NCBI GenBank assembly: GCA_028712575.1
Contig: JAQTPU010000019.1
Coordinates: 1-11,815, forward strand
Direction of reading: 5' to 3'
Source: Candidatus Iainarchaeum sp.
GTDB taxonomy: Archaea; Iainarchaeota; Iainarchaeia; Iainarchaeales; GCA-2688035
DNA: 11,815 nucleotides
The notes under the pieces were generated by a model that searched no databases, was not told where the DNA came from, and saw nothing but the letters and a program-made list of their open reading frames with translations. Position numbers and translations under genes: made by a program. Numbering within the stretch: position 1 is the first letter of the stretch; the number at the start of each line of letters is the position of its first letter. Of this stretch, positions 6,475 through 11,815 are shown one piece after another.

Positions 6475-6687
6475 TTATTCTTTAACCAATTTTGCATTAA
6501 ATTTCAATTCATCTGAAATTTTTTTTCTTATTGCCTCCATATCTTGAAATTGCGATTTGTGGCAACCCAAAATGTGAATTGGAATCGCTGTTGCAACCAA
6601 TTCTATTTGGTTATTCTTTGATTCCAATACCTTTTCATAGACCTCGTGTGTTTGCGTATCCAAGTCTATTTTCTTCGGTTTGAACAT
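6475..6687 (-). CDS. Proximal half of the interrupted NDT/SLOG-like gene
   Basis: A 70-residue frame starting at an ATG (6687) with a good AT box 24-31 bases upstream. It has a charged N-terminal helix (THEVYEKVLESKNN), then a strand (IPIHILGCH) and a helix (DMEAIRKKISDEL) followed by another strand (NAKLVKE), at which point a TAA stops the frame. These would be beta1-alpha1-beta2 of a Rossmann-like domain whose remaining strands lie in the in-phase continuation downstream. The stop codon is one base change from GAA or AAA, and its neighbours read GAA-TAA-AAA. The halves together would give about 187 residues. It is therefore probably a gene with a nonsense mutation, though read-through, a sequencing error, or two cooperating peptides remain possible. 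Confidence 0.55.
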   Translation of the reverse strand: MFKPKKIDLDTQTHEVYEKVLESKNNQIELVATAIPIHILGCHKSQFQDMEAIRKKISDELKFNAKLVKE

Positions 6688-6710
6688 ATCTTATTCTCGA
6701 ATCAAAAGGG

Positions 6711-6718
6711 ATTTAAAT
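6711..6718 (-). promoter_or_regulatory. TATA-like box for the element's operon
   Basis: Reads ATTTAAAT on either strand and lies 24-31 bases ahead of the ATG at 6687, the spacing of a leaderless or nearly leaderless archaeal transcript. It is followed upstream at once by the GCACTTTAAG motif. Confidence 0.5.
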
Positions 6719-6782
6719 CTGCACTTTAAGCCTGTAATCTGCACTTTTAGTGCCTCATTTCAAAGACTTAAAGTGCAAGGCT
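6719..6782. repeat. Cluster of GCACTT-type repeats at the right end of the element
   Basis: Three related units occur: CTGCACTTTAAGCC (6719-6732), CTGCACTTTTAGTGCC (6739-6754, itself a small palindrome with arms GCACT/AGTGC), and the terminal repeat CTTAAAGTGCAAGGCT (6767-6782). GCACTTTAAG at 6721-6730 is an exact reverse complement of 6767-6776. A near-copy of the first unit, TTGCACTTAAAGCC, is found in the left end (5729-5742). They could be sub-terminal transposase sites, operators for the winged-helix protein, or both. Confidence 0.7.
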
Positions 6783-6791
6783 CTTCGCATA
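6783..6791. repeat. Right copy of 9-bp direct repeat (target-site duplication)
   Basis: Exact second copy of CTTCGCATA, touching the right terminal inverted repeat. It lies 39 bases before the lipoprotein start and just upstream of its AT box. Confidence 0.85.
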
Positions 6792-6799
6792 AAAGCTCA

Positions 6800-6808
6800 T
6801 TTTAAAAA
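6800..6808 (+). promoter_or_regulatory. TATA-like box for the lipoprotein gene
   Basis: The run TTTTAAAAA is centred about 27 bases ahead of the ATG at 6831, fitting a leaderless transcript. It is only nine bases outside the duplicated target site, so the insertion left this promoter core intact but may have replaced upstream sequence. Confidence 0.45.
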
Positions 6809-6830
6809 GGCTTTTGCCCAACCAGAGAAT

Positions 6831-7088
6831 ATGAAAGCGCTTTTATTGCCAATAATTGCATGCATTGCGGCAATTTTTTTGCCCGGCTGCATTTCAGACG
6901 CAAATCCCGCCCCTGAAACACCGGACTGCAACTCCTTCAGCTTTGAAACCTGCCCTGATTCCTGCGTTGCCTGCCCGCCCTGCGAAGTCTGCAGTTCAAT
7001 AAGCTGCCGGACAGAGGAATTCTGCAAAAGCATTGGCTTTGACAGAAGCTGGGGCGAAGGCATAAAGGAACGCCTGAAAACGCAATAA
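6831..7088 (+). CDS. Small cysteine-rich predicted lipoprotein
   Basis: An 85-residue secreted protein of no family that I recognise. Residues 1-19 form a signal peptide (MKALLLPIIACIAAIFLPG) ending in a lipobox-like LPGC, with Cys20 as the likely lipid anchor. The mature part is short and carries eight more cysteines (33, 41, 45, 48, 51, 54, 59, 65), arranged as CxxxCxxCxxCxxC in the middle, suggesting disulfides or a metal/cluster site. The frame is open upstream to a GTG at 6750, but that start would lie inside the inserted element and would bury the signal peptide, so the ATG at 6831 is used. It ends 15 bases before the MFS transporter and is probably co-transcribed with it. Confidence 0.75.
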   Translation: MKALLLPIIACIAAIFLPGCISDANPAPETPDCNSFSFETCPDSCVACPPCEVCSSISCRTEEFCKSIGFDRSWGEGIKERLKTQ

Positions 7089-7103
7089 AAAAAAAGTGGA
7101 ATT

Positions 7104-8276
7104 ATGCAGGAAAAAGAATCAAAAAAAACTCTTGCAACCTTTTCAATCGCCTCTTTTTTGAATGACCTTGGCGCGTACATGGTTTATCCCGTATGGCCGC
7201 TGTTTGTAACGGGCTTTCTGGGAGCGAACATGGCAACTCTCGGTTTTCTTGACGGCCTGGGGGATTCGCTTGTTTCAATTTCACAGGCTTTTTCAGGCCT
7301 GCTTTCAGACAGGCTGAAAAAAAGGAAATTTTTCATCTGGCTCGGCTATTTGTTCGGGGCCTTTTCAAGAATAGGGTATGCTGCTTCAACTGCATGGCAG
7401 CAGCTAATCCCATATAAGATTCTTGACAGGTCAGGCAAAATAAGGGACGCGCCGAGAGATGCAATAATAGCGGATATTTCAACAGGGCAGAACAGGGGAA
7501 AAAATTTCGGGATCTTAAGGGCAATGGACAAGCTCGGAGGTGTCTGCGGAATAATCGCCTGCATTGCGCTTTTCGCCTTTCTCGGCTACCAGAAACTTTT
7601 CTTCCTGGCCGCAATCCCTTCCTTCATTGCAGCTGCGCTTGTTTTCCGCATAATAAAGGAAAAAAAAATTGTGCATGCAGCGGAAGCGGTTGAAAATGAA
7701 AAAGCAAAATTTTCACTGAAAAAATTCGGCAAAAATTTCAAGCTCTTTGTATTATTGAATTCTGTTTTCGCACTCGGCTCTTTCAGCTATTCCTTTCTCC
7801 TTATTTTTGCAAACCAGGCCGGCATAGAACCGATTTTCATTCCCGTGCTTTACCTTTTTTTCATGGTATTTGCATCGCTTTCCTCGATTCCATTCGGAAA
7901 AATCGCCGACAAAATAGGAAGAAAACCCGTAATGCTTATTGCCTTTGCACTATGGATTCTTGTCTGCGTCACTTTTATTACAACGCAAAGCTTTCTTGCA
8001 ATAATCCTTTCCTTCATAGCTTACGGCCTGCATGAAGGCGCAATAAACCCTGTGCAGAGGGCGTTTGTATCGGAAATAGGGCCGAAAGAATTCCGCGCTT
8101 CTTCACTCGGTTTTTTTGAAATGGCAATCGGGCTCTGCGCGCTCCCCTCCTCGATAATCGCAGGCCTGCTCTGGGACAAAATAGGCAAATTCATGCCATT
8201 CTACTTTTCAATAGCAGTGACAATAATAGCAATAATAATGCTTTTTTTTATAAAGGAAAAAACTAGGGCAGGGTGA
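7104..8276 (+). CDS. MFS transporter (12 predicted membrane helices)
   Basis: A 390-residue major facilitator superfamily protein, the usual length for a 12-helix member. It has two six-helix halves joined by a basic, charged loop at about residues 183-212 (RIIKEKK, then EAVENEKAKFSLKKFGKN). The loop after helix 2 has GLLSDRLKKRK (65-75), and the corresponding loop of the second half has GKIADKIGRKP (265-275), both MFS motif A. A further conserved block, DRSGKIRDAPRDAIIAD (108-124), is found in a subgroup of poorly characterised prokaryotic MFS proteins. The substrate is unknown. It likely shares a transcript with the preceding Cys-rich lipoprotein. Its 3' end overlaps the convergent DUF357 gene by 14 bases. 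Confidence 0.92.
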   Translation: MQEKESKKTLATFSIASFLNDLGAYMVYPVWPLFVTGFLGANMATLGFLDGLGDSLVSISQAFSGLLSDRLKKRKFFIWLGYLFGAFSRIGYAASTAWQQLIPYKILDRSGKIRDAPRDAIIADISTGQNRGKNFGILRAMDKLGGVCGIIACIALFAFLGYQKLFFLAAIPSFIAAALVFRIIKEKKIVHAAEAVENEKAKFSLKKFGKNFKLFVLLNSVFALGSFSYSFLLIFANQAGIEPIFIPVLYLFFMVFASLSSIPFGKIADKIGRKPVMLIAFALWILVCVTFITTQSFLAIILSFIAYGLHEGAINPVQRAFVSEIGPKEFRASSLGFFEMAIGLCALPSSIIAGLLWDKIGKFMPFYFSIAVTIIAIIMLFFIKEKTRAG

Positions 8277-8568
8277 AAAGGGCGCTGTCATTCTTGCCGT
8301 CAAGGATTTTTGACCTTACTCCGGCATCAAGCCAGGCATGGGCATAGGAAAAGGCCGCAAGCGCAACCAGAAGCTTTCCCTCTTTTTCAAAATGCCTCGC
8401 ATCATTGAAATAATTGTTGGCCATTTCCAAAAAATCCTCTGCAATCTCAAACTCCCTTGTTCCCTTATCGGCCCTTATTGAAATTTTTTTCAGTGCAGCA
8501 CCAGTAAGCAGGCGGTATTTCCTCACTTTTTCAGAAAGCTCTTTTTCAAAGCCTGTGATTGTCGCCAT
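8263..8568 (-). CDS. DUF357 family protein
   Basis: A 101-residue all-helical archaeal protein matching the DUF357 pattern as I recall it: an N-terminal helix with KYRLLTGAALKKI, then AEDFLEMANNYFNDARHFEKEGKLLVALAAFSYAHAWLDAGVR, in which the YAH.WLDAG end is characteristic. No biochemical function is known to me for the family. It is the third gene of a minus-strand cluster after dphB and an unknown helical protein; its ATG at 8568 overlaps the end of the preceding gene by 23 bases, so translational coupling is likely. Its stop region overlaps the convergent MFS gene. Confidence 0.85.
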   Translation of the reverse strand: MATITGFEKELSEKVRKYRLLTGAALKKISIRADKGTREFEIAEDFLEMANNYFNDARHFEKEGKLLVALAAFSYAHAWLDAGVRSKILDGKNDSALFTLP

Positions 8569-9043
8569 TTGAATGCACTCCCTTCACAATTTTTTTGTAC
8601 TGCTCCTCTGTAATCAGGCCGCGGTTAAGAAGAAAAGACTCTATTGAAAACAGGGCCTGGGAAGGGGCGTGAATAAGATTGTGGATTCTCGAGTCATATT
8701 TTCTCGCAGAAGAAACAGTTACGCCTTCGGGATTTTTTCCTTTTGCATACCTGTCGCCGAGGTCCTGGGCAAAAATATGCGCGTCATGCATCAAAAGCCC
8801 GCCCATAAGATACTGGGCTCTGCCAAGGTGTTTTGCAAGCCATTTAACTTCAGGATCAGAAAGTTTTCTTTCATTTCGCATTGCATCAGTAATGAAATCA
8901 GTAATTTTCGCATCAATTTTCTCAATGCGCCTTATGTCTTCTGCCTGCCTCTTCAGGAAAGTCTTTCTGATGCCTGACGGAAGCCTATTAAATGTCATCT
9001 GAATAATCCTTTTGACAGGCATTATTCTAACACGTTTTTCCAT
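8546..9043 (-). CDS. Unknown helical basic protein between dphB and DUF357
   Basis: A 165-residue protein that I do not recognise. It is predicted almost entirely helical, with no signal peptide or membrane segment. The N-terminus is strongly basic (EKRVRIMPVKRIIQ, then IRKTFLKRQAEDIRR). The middle has a charged helix (IEKIDAKITDFITDAMRNER) and a His/Gly-containing section (LGRAQYLMGGLLMHDAHIFAQDLGDRYAKG), then SFLLNRGLITEEQYKKIV near the C-terminus. M8 (9022) is an alternative start; the ATG at 9043 gives a six-base gap after dphB and is preferred. Gene order and overlaps point to co-expression with dphB and the DUF357 gene. The basic N-terminus would suit RNA or ribosome contact, but that is speculation. 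Confidence 0.8.
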   Translation of the reverse strand: MEKRVRIMPVKRIIQMTFNRLPSGIRKTFLKRQAEDIRRIEKIDAKITDFITDAMRNERKLSDPEVKWLAKHLGRAQYLMGGLLMHDAHIFAQDLGDRYAKGKNPEGVTVSSARKYDSRIHNLIHAPSQALFSIESFLLNRGLITEEQYKKIVKGVHSNGDNHRL

Positions 9044-9049
9044 TTTCAG

Positions 9050-9811
9050 TCACTCGCACAATTTTTCAACTGCCTCTTTTTCCTTTTCATTCAGCTTTCC
9101 GCAGACAACCAGGCTTTGCGGAAATTTTCCAAAGCCAGACATCAGGAATTCCTTCAGAGGGCCTTTTTTGAATTTCTGCTCCCTGGAGCCGAGGGCATAC
9201 AAACCAATAAGCATTGTTGAATTTAAAATTTCGCTTTTTCTTTTTTGTGCAATTTCCTTGAGAATTTTGAGTGCTTCGGAAACGCTCATTTGATACCCTG
9301 CTTCGGAGTCAATTTCAAGCAGGCATAATGTGTGCAGGCCTATTGAACTGTTTTTTTCAATCACGTCAAAAAAATCCTCCGGGGCAAAATTTTTTTTTGG
9401 CGCAACAATTGTGCACGCCCTGCCGAATTTGTATGCATCAAGGCCTGTTTCAGGCAGGCAATCAAAAACGCTTATTCCCTGCAAAACCCTGCATTTCAGG
9501 CCGAGTTTTTTTGCATCAATAAGAATCTGGACATGGGTTGTTGCATTAAGCGCATTGCCAAAAACAAGCAGTGCAATGTCCTCGCCGCTGTTTTTTGCCT
9601 CCTTGAGAAAAAGGGAAAAGCCCTCTTCCACGCCTTTCCTGTTCAACTCCAAAAATTTTTTTCCTGCAAGAGCCTCTGTTTCCTTAATGCCGCCTTCGGC
9701 AAAAGCGCTTGTATAGGACTCGAAAAAAACCCGCCTGCAGGCTTTTATAGCCTCCAATGCTTCCTGTGTTGCCTGCTTCGGATTCAGGCCCAAACCGATT
9801 AAATAAAGCAT
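9050..9811 (-). CDS. dphB: Diphthine synthase (diphthamide biosynthesis methyltransferase)
   Basis: A 253-residue SAM-dependent methyltransferase that methylates the modified histidine of translation factor EF-2 during diphthamide synthesis, in archaea and eukaryotes (Dph5). Seen motifs: MLYLIGLGL at 1-9, ESYTS at 31-35, GNALNATTH at 85-93, YKFGR at 127-131, and LCLLEIDSEAGYQMSVSEAL later. In most relatives the 85-87 segment is GDP; here it reads GNA, losing the Asp, which may be a lineage variation. Length is normal for the family. It heads a three-gene minus-strand cluster, and its start is divergent from the HEAT-repeat gene with a 79-base gap. Confidence 0.93.
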   Translation of the reverse strand: MLYLIGLGLNPKQATQEALEAIKACRRVFFESYTSAFAEGGIKETEALAGKKFLELNRKGVEEGFSLFLKEAKNSGEDIALLVFGNALNATTHVQILIDAKKLGLKCRVLQGISVFDCLPETGLDAYKFGRACTIVAPKKNFAPEDFFDVIEKNSSIGLHTLCLLEIDSEAGYQMSVSEALKILKEIAQKRKSEILNSTMLIGLYALGSREQKFKKGPLKEFLMSGFGKFPQSLVVCGKLNEKEKEAVEKLCE

Positions 9812-9840
9812 AACAACCTAAAAATTCCAACAGGCAAATT

Positions 9841-9868
9841 CTTTTAAACCAGAACTCGAATAAATAAT
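9841..9868. promoter_or_regulatory. Divergent promoter boxes (dphB / HEAT protein)
   Basis: Two AT boxes sit in the 79-base gap. On the minus strand TTTAAAAG (9841-9848) is about 34 bases ahead of the dphB ATG. On the plus strand aataaataat (9859-9868) is centred about 27 bases ahead of the HEAT-protein ATG, fitting a leaderless transcript. Confidence 0.45.
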
Positions 9869-9890
9869 ACTGAAAATAAAGGCTGTTTTT

Positions 9891-10268
9891 ATGCAAAAAC
9901 CTGGACAAAAAACAGGGCCAAAAAAAAGGCCGGGGCAAAGAAAAAAGAGAAGAACCAATCCGGACAGAAGAGCAGACTCAAGGGAACTCGCCAGGATGCT
10001 TGTTTCAGAAGACCCTGGAAAACGCGCATGGCTAGCTGGGGTTCTTGGCTCAAGAAAAAACCCAAAAAACCTGCCCCTGCTGAAAATCCTTGCAAAAGAC
10101 AGTTCCCCGCTTGTGCGCTCAAGGGCAATCTGGGCTGCAGGCGCAATAGGCGGAAACGAAGCAATGAAACTCATCAAAAACGGCCTTAAGGACACTGCCC
10201 TGGAAGCAAGGCTGACAGCAGAAACAGCAATCACAGAATTAAACAAAAGAGGCAATAAGCGCAATTGA
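9891..10268 (+). CDS. Small HEAT-repeat protein with basic N-terminal tail
   Basis: A 125-residue protein. The first 27 residues are rich in Lys, Arg, Gly and Pro and are probably disordered (KPGQKTGPKKRPGQRKKRR). Residues about 40-120 form two to three HEAT-type helical repeats, with the typical pattern LPLLKILAKDSSPLVRSRAIWAAGAIGGNEAMKLIKNGLKD. HEAT repeats bind proteins or nucleic acids; the tail suggests a nucleic-acid partner, but no specific function can be given. The last 30 bases overlap the convergent acetyltransferase gene. A longer opposite-strand frame over the same region lacks domain logic and was rejected in favour of this one. Confidence 0.8.
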   Translation: MQKPGQKTGPKKRPGQRKKRRTNPDRRADSRELARMLVSEDPGKRAWLAGVLGSRKNPKNLPLLKILAKDSSPLVRSRAIWAAGAIGGNEAMKLIKNGLKDTALEARLTAETAITELNKRGNKRN

Positions 10269-10826
10269 AGCGCTTTCTTGTGTCTTATTTTTCTTTTTTT
10301 TGAATTCCCTGTCAAGCATTGAATAAGAGCGGACATCAGTGAACTTGTTTCCAAGCAGGCCGCGCTCGCGCTTTATGCATTCAAAAGAAAAGCCGAGCTT
10401 TTCAATAACCCTTCTTGAAGCCCTGTTGCCCACTGCGCAGTCTATTTCAATGCGGTGCAGTTTCAGCTTGTTGAATCCGAAATCAAGAAGAAGCAGGCAG
10501 GCCTCGGGCATTATTCCCTGCCCGCGATTTTCCCTTGCAAGCCAATAACCAACAACGCCCAGCTTATCGTGCCAGTCAAGCCGCATAAGAGAAGCCGAAC
10601 CAATCAATTTGTTTTCTTTTTTCAGGACAACTGCAAAATTAAATTCCCTTTTCTTTCTCCTTGCCTTTTCCGAGGCTGAAACAAAATTCCGCGCATGCTT
10701 TTTTGCATAGGGAAAAGGGACATGGGTAAACCTGCTTATTGTCTTGTCGCTGCAGATTTCGGCAATCCTTGGAATGTCGCTTTTCTTCCAGGGCCGCAAA
10801 AAAATTCTCTCTCCGGAAAGCCGCAT
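10239..10826 (-). CDS. GNAT-family N-acetyltransferase (RimJ/RimL-like)
   Basis: A 195-residue member of the RimJ/RimL-like group of acetyl-CoA-dependent transferases that modify protein N-termini or small molecules. It opens with GERIFLRPWKKSDIPRI, as is usual in this group. The acetyl-CoA loop is RGQGIMPEA at 101-109. The downstream NRASRRVIEKLGFSFE (134-149) is the typical GNAT motif for the final strand and helix. The last 25 or so residues are basic then hydrophobic and extend beyond the domain. It is divergent from the phosphoesterase and convergent with the HEAT gene, overlapping it by 30 bases. The AAAGGGATAG sequence just before the ATG could serve as a weak ribosome-binding site. 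Substrate unknown. Confidence 0.9.
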   Translation of the reverse strand: MRLSGERIFLRPWKKSDIPRIAEICSDKTISRFTHVPFPYAKKHARNFVSASEKARRKKREFNFAVVLKKENKLIGSASLMRLDWHDKLGVVGYWLARENRGQGIMPEACLLLLDFGFNKLKLHRIEIDCAVGNRASRRVIEKLGFSFECIKRERGLLGNKFTDVRSYSMLDREFKKKKNKTQESASIALIASFV

Positions 10827-10835
10827 TGCTATCCC

Positions 10836-10842
10836 TTTAAAA
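10836..10842 (+). promoter_or_regulatory. TATA-like box for the metallophosphoesterase
   Basis: TTTAAAA centred about 28 bases ahead of the ATG at 10867. This spacing supports that ATG as the true start, rather than the upstream in-frame ATG at 10744, which lies within the opposite-strand acetyltransferase gene. Confidence 0.45.
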
Positions 10843-10866
10843 CCATTTGAATCAAAGTTTTTTTAT

Positions 10867-11616
10867 ATGAAGCGAAGCGCAAGCAAACTGTCGAAAGGCA
10901 TCAAGGCAATTGGCCTTGGCCTCTGGCTGGAGAAGGAAAAAGCACTGGTAATTGCGGATTTGCATCTCGGCTATGAGGAACTGCTGAACAGGCAGGGAGT
11001 AATGTTTCCCCGCATTAACTTTGCGGAGATAAAGCAGAGGCTTGAAAATATTTTTCTGGAAATAGAAAAAAAAGGCGCAATTGAAAAAATAATCATTAAC
11101 GGGGATTTAAAGCACGAATTCGGGACAATCTCGCAGCAGGAATGGAAAGAAGTGCTTGACATGCTGGAGTTCCTGCAGGGACACTGCGCGCAGATAATCC
11201 TGGTTCAGGGCAACCATGACAATATCCTGGGGCCTATTGCGGCATTCAAAAAAATAAGGATTGAAAAAGAGGGATTTTTCCTCGAAAAAAGCGGAATCTA
11301 TATTACACACGGAGGGGAGATTCCAAAAACAGAAAAATTCAAAAAGGCAAAAATAGCGGTAATCGGGCATGAGCATCCCGCAATAACACTGCGGGAGGCA
11401 TCAAAATCCGAAACATACAAGTGCTTTTTGAAAGGAAAATTCATGGAAAAAGAATTAATAGTCCTGCCTTCAATAAGCGGCATTGCTTACGGCACTGACA
11501 TTCTCAAACAAGAGATTTTAAGCCCTTTCCTTCAACAAAATCTTTCAGAATTCGAAGTATGGGCAATAGAAGACAAACCATATTATTTTGGAAAAATAAA
11601 AAACCTGCAACAGTGA
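10867..11616 (+). CDS. SbcD/Mre11-related archaeal metallophosphoesterase
   Basis: A 249-residue calcineurin-like metallophosphoesterase of the archaeal SbcD-related type (TIGR00024-like pattern). Metal-binding motifs appear in order: IADLHLG with D31 and H33; NGDLKHEFG with D80; GNHD at 115-118; THGG with H148; and GHEHP with H168 and H170. This full set implies an active two-metal phosphodiesterase or phosphatase. The protein lacks the DNA-binding and capping domains of real Mre11/SbcD, so a DNA repair role is not established. The motif NRQGVMFPRINFAEI following the first site is typical of the subgroup. The start at 10867 is chosen because the frame upstream to 10744 overlaps the opposite-strand gene and breaks domain homology. 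Only four bases separate its stop from the next gene. Confidence 0.9.
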   Translation: MKRSASKLSKGIKAIGLGLWLEKEKALVIADLHLGYEELLNRQGVMFPRINFAEIKQRLENIFLEIEKKGAIEKIIINGDLKHEFGTISQQEWKEVLDMLEFLQGHCAQIILVQGNHDNILGPIAAFKKIRIEKEGFFLEKSGIYITHGGEIPKTEKFKKAKIAVIGHEHPAITLREASKSETYKCFLKGKFMEKELIVLPSISGIAYGTDILKQEILSPFLQQNLSEFEVWAIEDKPYYFGKIKNLQQ

Positions 11617-11620
11617 AAAA

Positions 11621-11815
11621 ATGCCTAGAAGACCAAAAGAAGGAACTCTTGCATGGCACATCCTGCAAAACCCGCTGCTTTCAAGGAGGGCATTGTCTGC
11701 AAAACTTCAGGCACGAATAAAACCCGGCAGTTTCAGGGAAACCAGAAGTCGGTTGAGAATAGCGGGCTATACCATTCCAAACTTTAAAAAAACCCCAGCA
11801 CTCGGAATAGACGGC
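11621..11815 (+). CDS. Start of an unknown basic protein (3' truncated by window edge)
   Basis: An ATG four bases after the phosphoesterase stop opens a frame that runs to the last base of the window, giving 65 residues (MPRRPKEGTLAWHILQNP at the start). The product is basic, and the segment LAWHILQNPLLSRRALSAKLQARI has the look of the first helices of a winged-helix domain, followed by FRETRSRLRIAGYTIPNF. No family was recognised. It is likely co-transcribed with the phosphoesterase. Confidence 0.65.
   Translation, partial: MPRRPKEGTLAWHILQNPLLSRRALSAKLQARIKPGSFRETRSRLRIAGYTIPNFKKTPALGIDG

Larger units (their letters stand above)
5725..6782. mobile_element. 1058-bp transposon-like cassette without transposase
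   Basis: The element is bounded by 16-bp inverted ends: left AGCCTTGCACTTAAAG (5725-5740) and right CTTAAAGTGCAAGGCT (6767-6782), matching 15 of 16 as reverse complements. A 9-bp exact direct repeat, CTTCGCATA, sits immediately outside both ends. Contents on the minus strand are a gene split by an in-frame stop (6475-6687 and 6124-6459) and a winged-helix gene (5841-6140). Sampled lines have 23-28% G+C, against about 48% in flanking genes. No transposase or recombinase frame is present, so it would need to be moved in trans, as for mobile insertion cassettes or MITE-like elements. Deleting it and one repeat copy restores a divergent intergenic region of about 106 bases. The 9-bp duplication size is shared by several transposase families and does not identify one. 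Confidence 0.82.

Noticed and set aside
5725..6782. Transposase, casposase or recombinase inside the element
   Set aside because: No frame long enough and no DDE, serine or tyrosine recombinase motifs; the element is non-autonomous as far as can be seen.
6750..7088. Longer lipoprotein frame starting at a GTG
   Set aside because: The extra 27 residues would begin inside the inserted element, cross the right inverted repeat and place the signal peptide internally; the ATG at 6831 has a suitable AT box.
9818..10354. 178-codon minus-strand frame over the HEAT gene
   Set aside because: Low-complexity Leu/Ser/Phe-rich translation without domain pattern; it is the shadow of the HEAT-repeat gene and part of the acetyltransferase gene.
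10744..10866. N-terminal extension of the metallophosphoesterase
   Set aside because: It overlaps the well-supported acetyltransferase on the other strand, and the promoter box and family length favour 10867.
1..11815. CRISPR array
   Set aside because: No regularly spaced direct repeats were found; the only repeats are the element ends and the palindrome after porB.

Overview
The window reads as a compact archaeal chromosome fragment. Archaeal markers are a four-subunit pyruvate:ferredoxin oxidoreductase (POR) operon in GDAB order, a diphthine synthase, a DUF357 protein, an archaeal SbcD-related phosphoesterase, and TATA-like AT boxes about 25-35 nt ahead of start codons, mostly without clear Shine-Dalgarno sites. 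Gene spacing is very tight, with 4-nt ATGA overlaps and convergent genes that overlap. A small-genome DPANN-type lineage (for example Diapherotrites) is a reasonable guess, but it is an inference from gene style. Layout: 1-280 is the 3' end of a YdeI/OmdA-like gene. 296-724 is a Nudix hydrolase (-). 821-4851 is the POR operon (-), porG-porD-porA-porB, in which porB is split by a 368-residue LAGLIDADG intein placed in the thiamine-pyrophosphate loop. 4912-5181 is an acylphosphatase (+), and 5183-5671 a single-pass membrane protein (-). 5725-6782 looks like a discrete inserted element: 16-bp terminal inverted repeats flanked by an exact 9-bp direct repeat. It carries no transposase. Its cargo is AT-rich: a nucleotide-binding-like gene interrupted by an in-frame TAA, followed by a winged-helix protein. 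After it come a Cys-rich lipoprotein and an MFS transporter (+), then a dphB / unknown helical protein / DUF357 operon (-), a small HEAT-repeat protein (+), a GNAT acetyltransferase (-), an SbcD-related metallophosphoesterase (+), and the start of a further gene (+) that leaves the window. Function: POR oxidises pyruvate to acetyl-CoA and reduces ferredoxin, so it is the central metabolic unit here; porB must be protein-spliced before the enzyme can work. DphB belongs to translation (diphthamide on EF-2). The remaining genes are single housekeeping or unknown functions. The two mobile features, the porB intein and the 1058-bp cassette, are the most interesting parts. Removing the cassette and one 9-bp copy leaves an ordinary divergent promoter region of about 106 bp between two flanking genes, which supports a real insertion.
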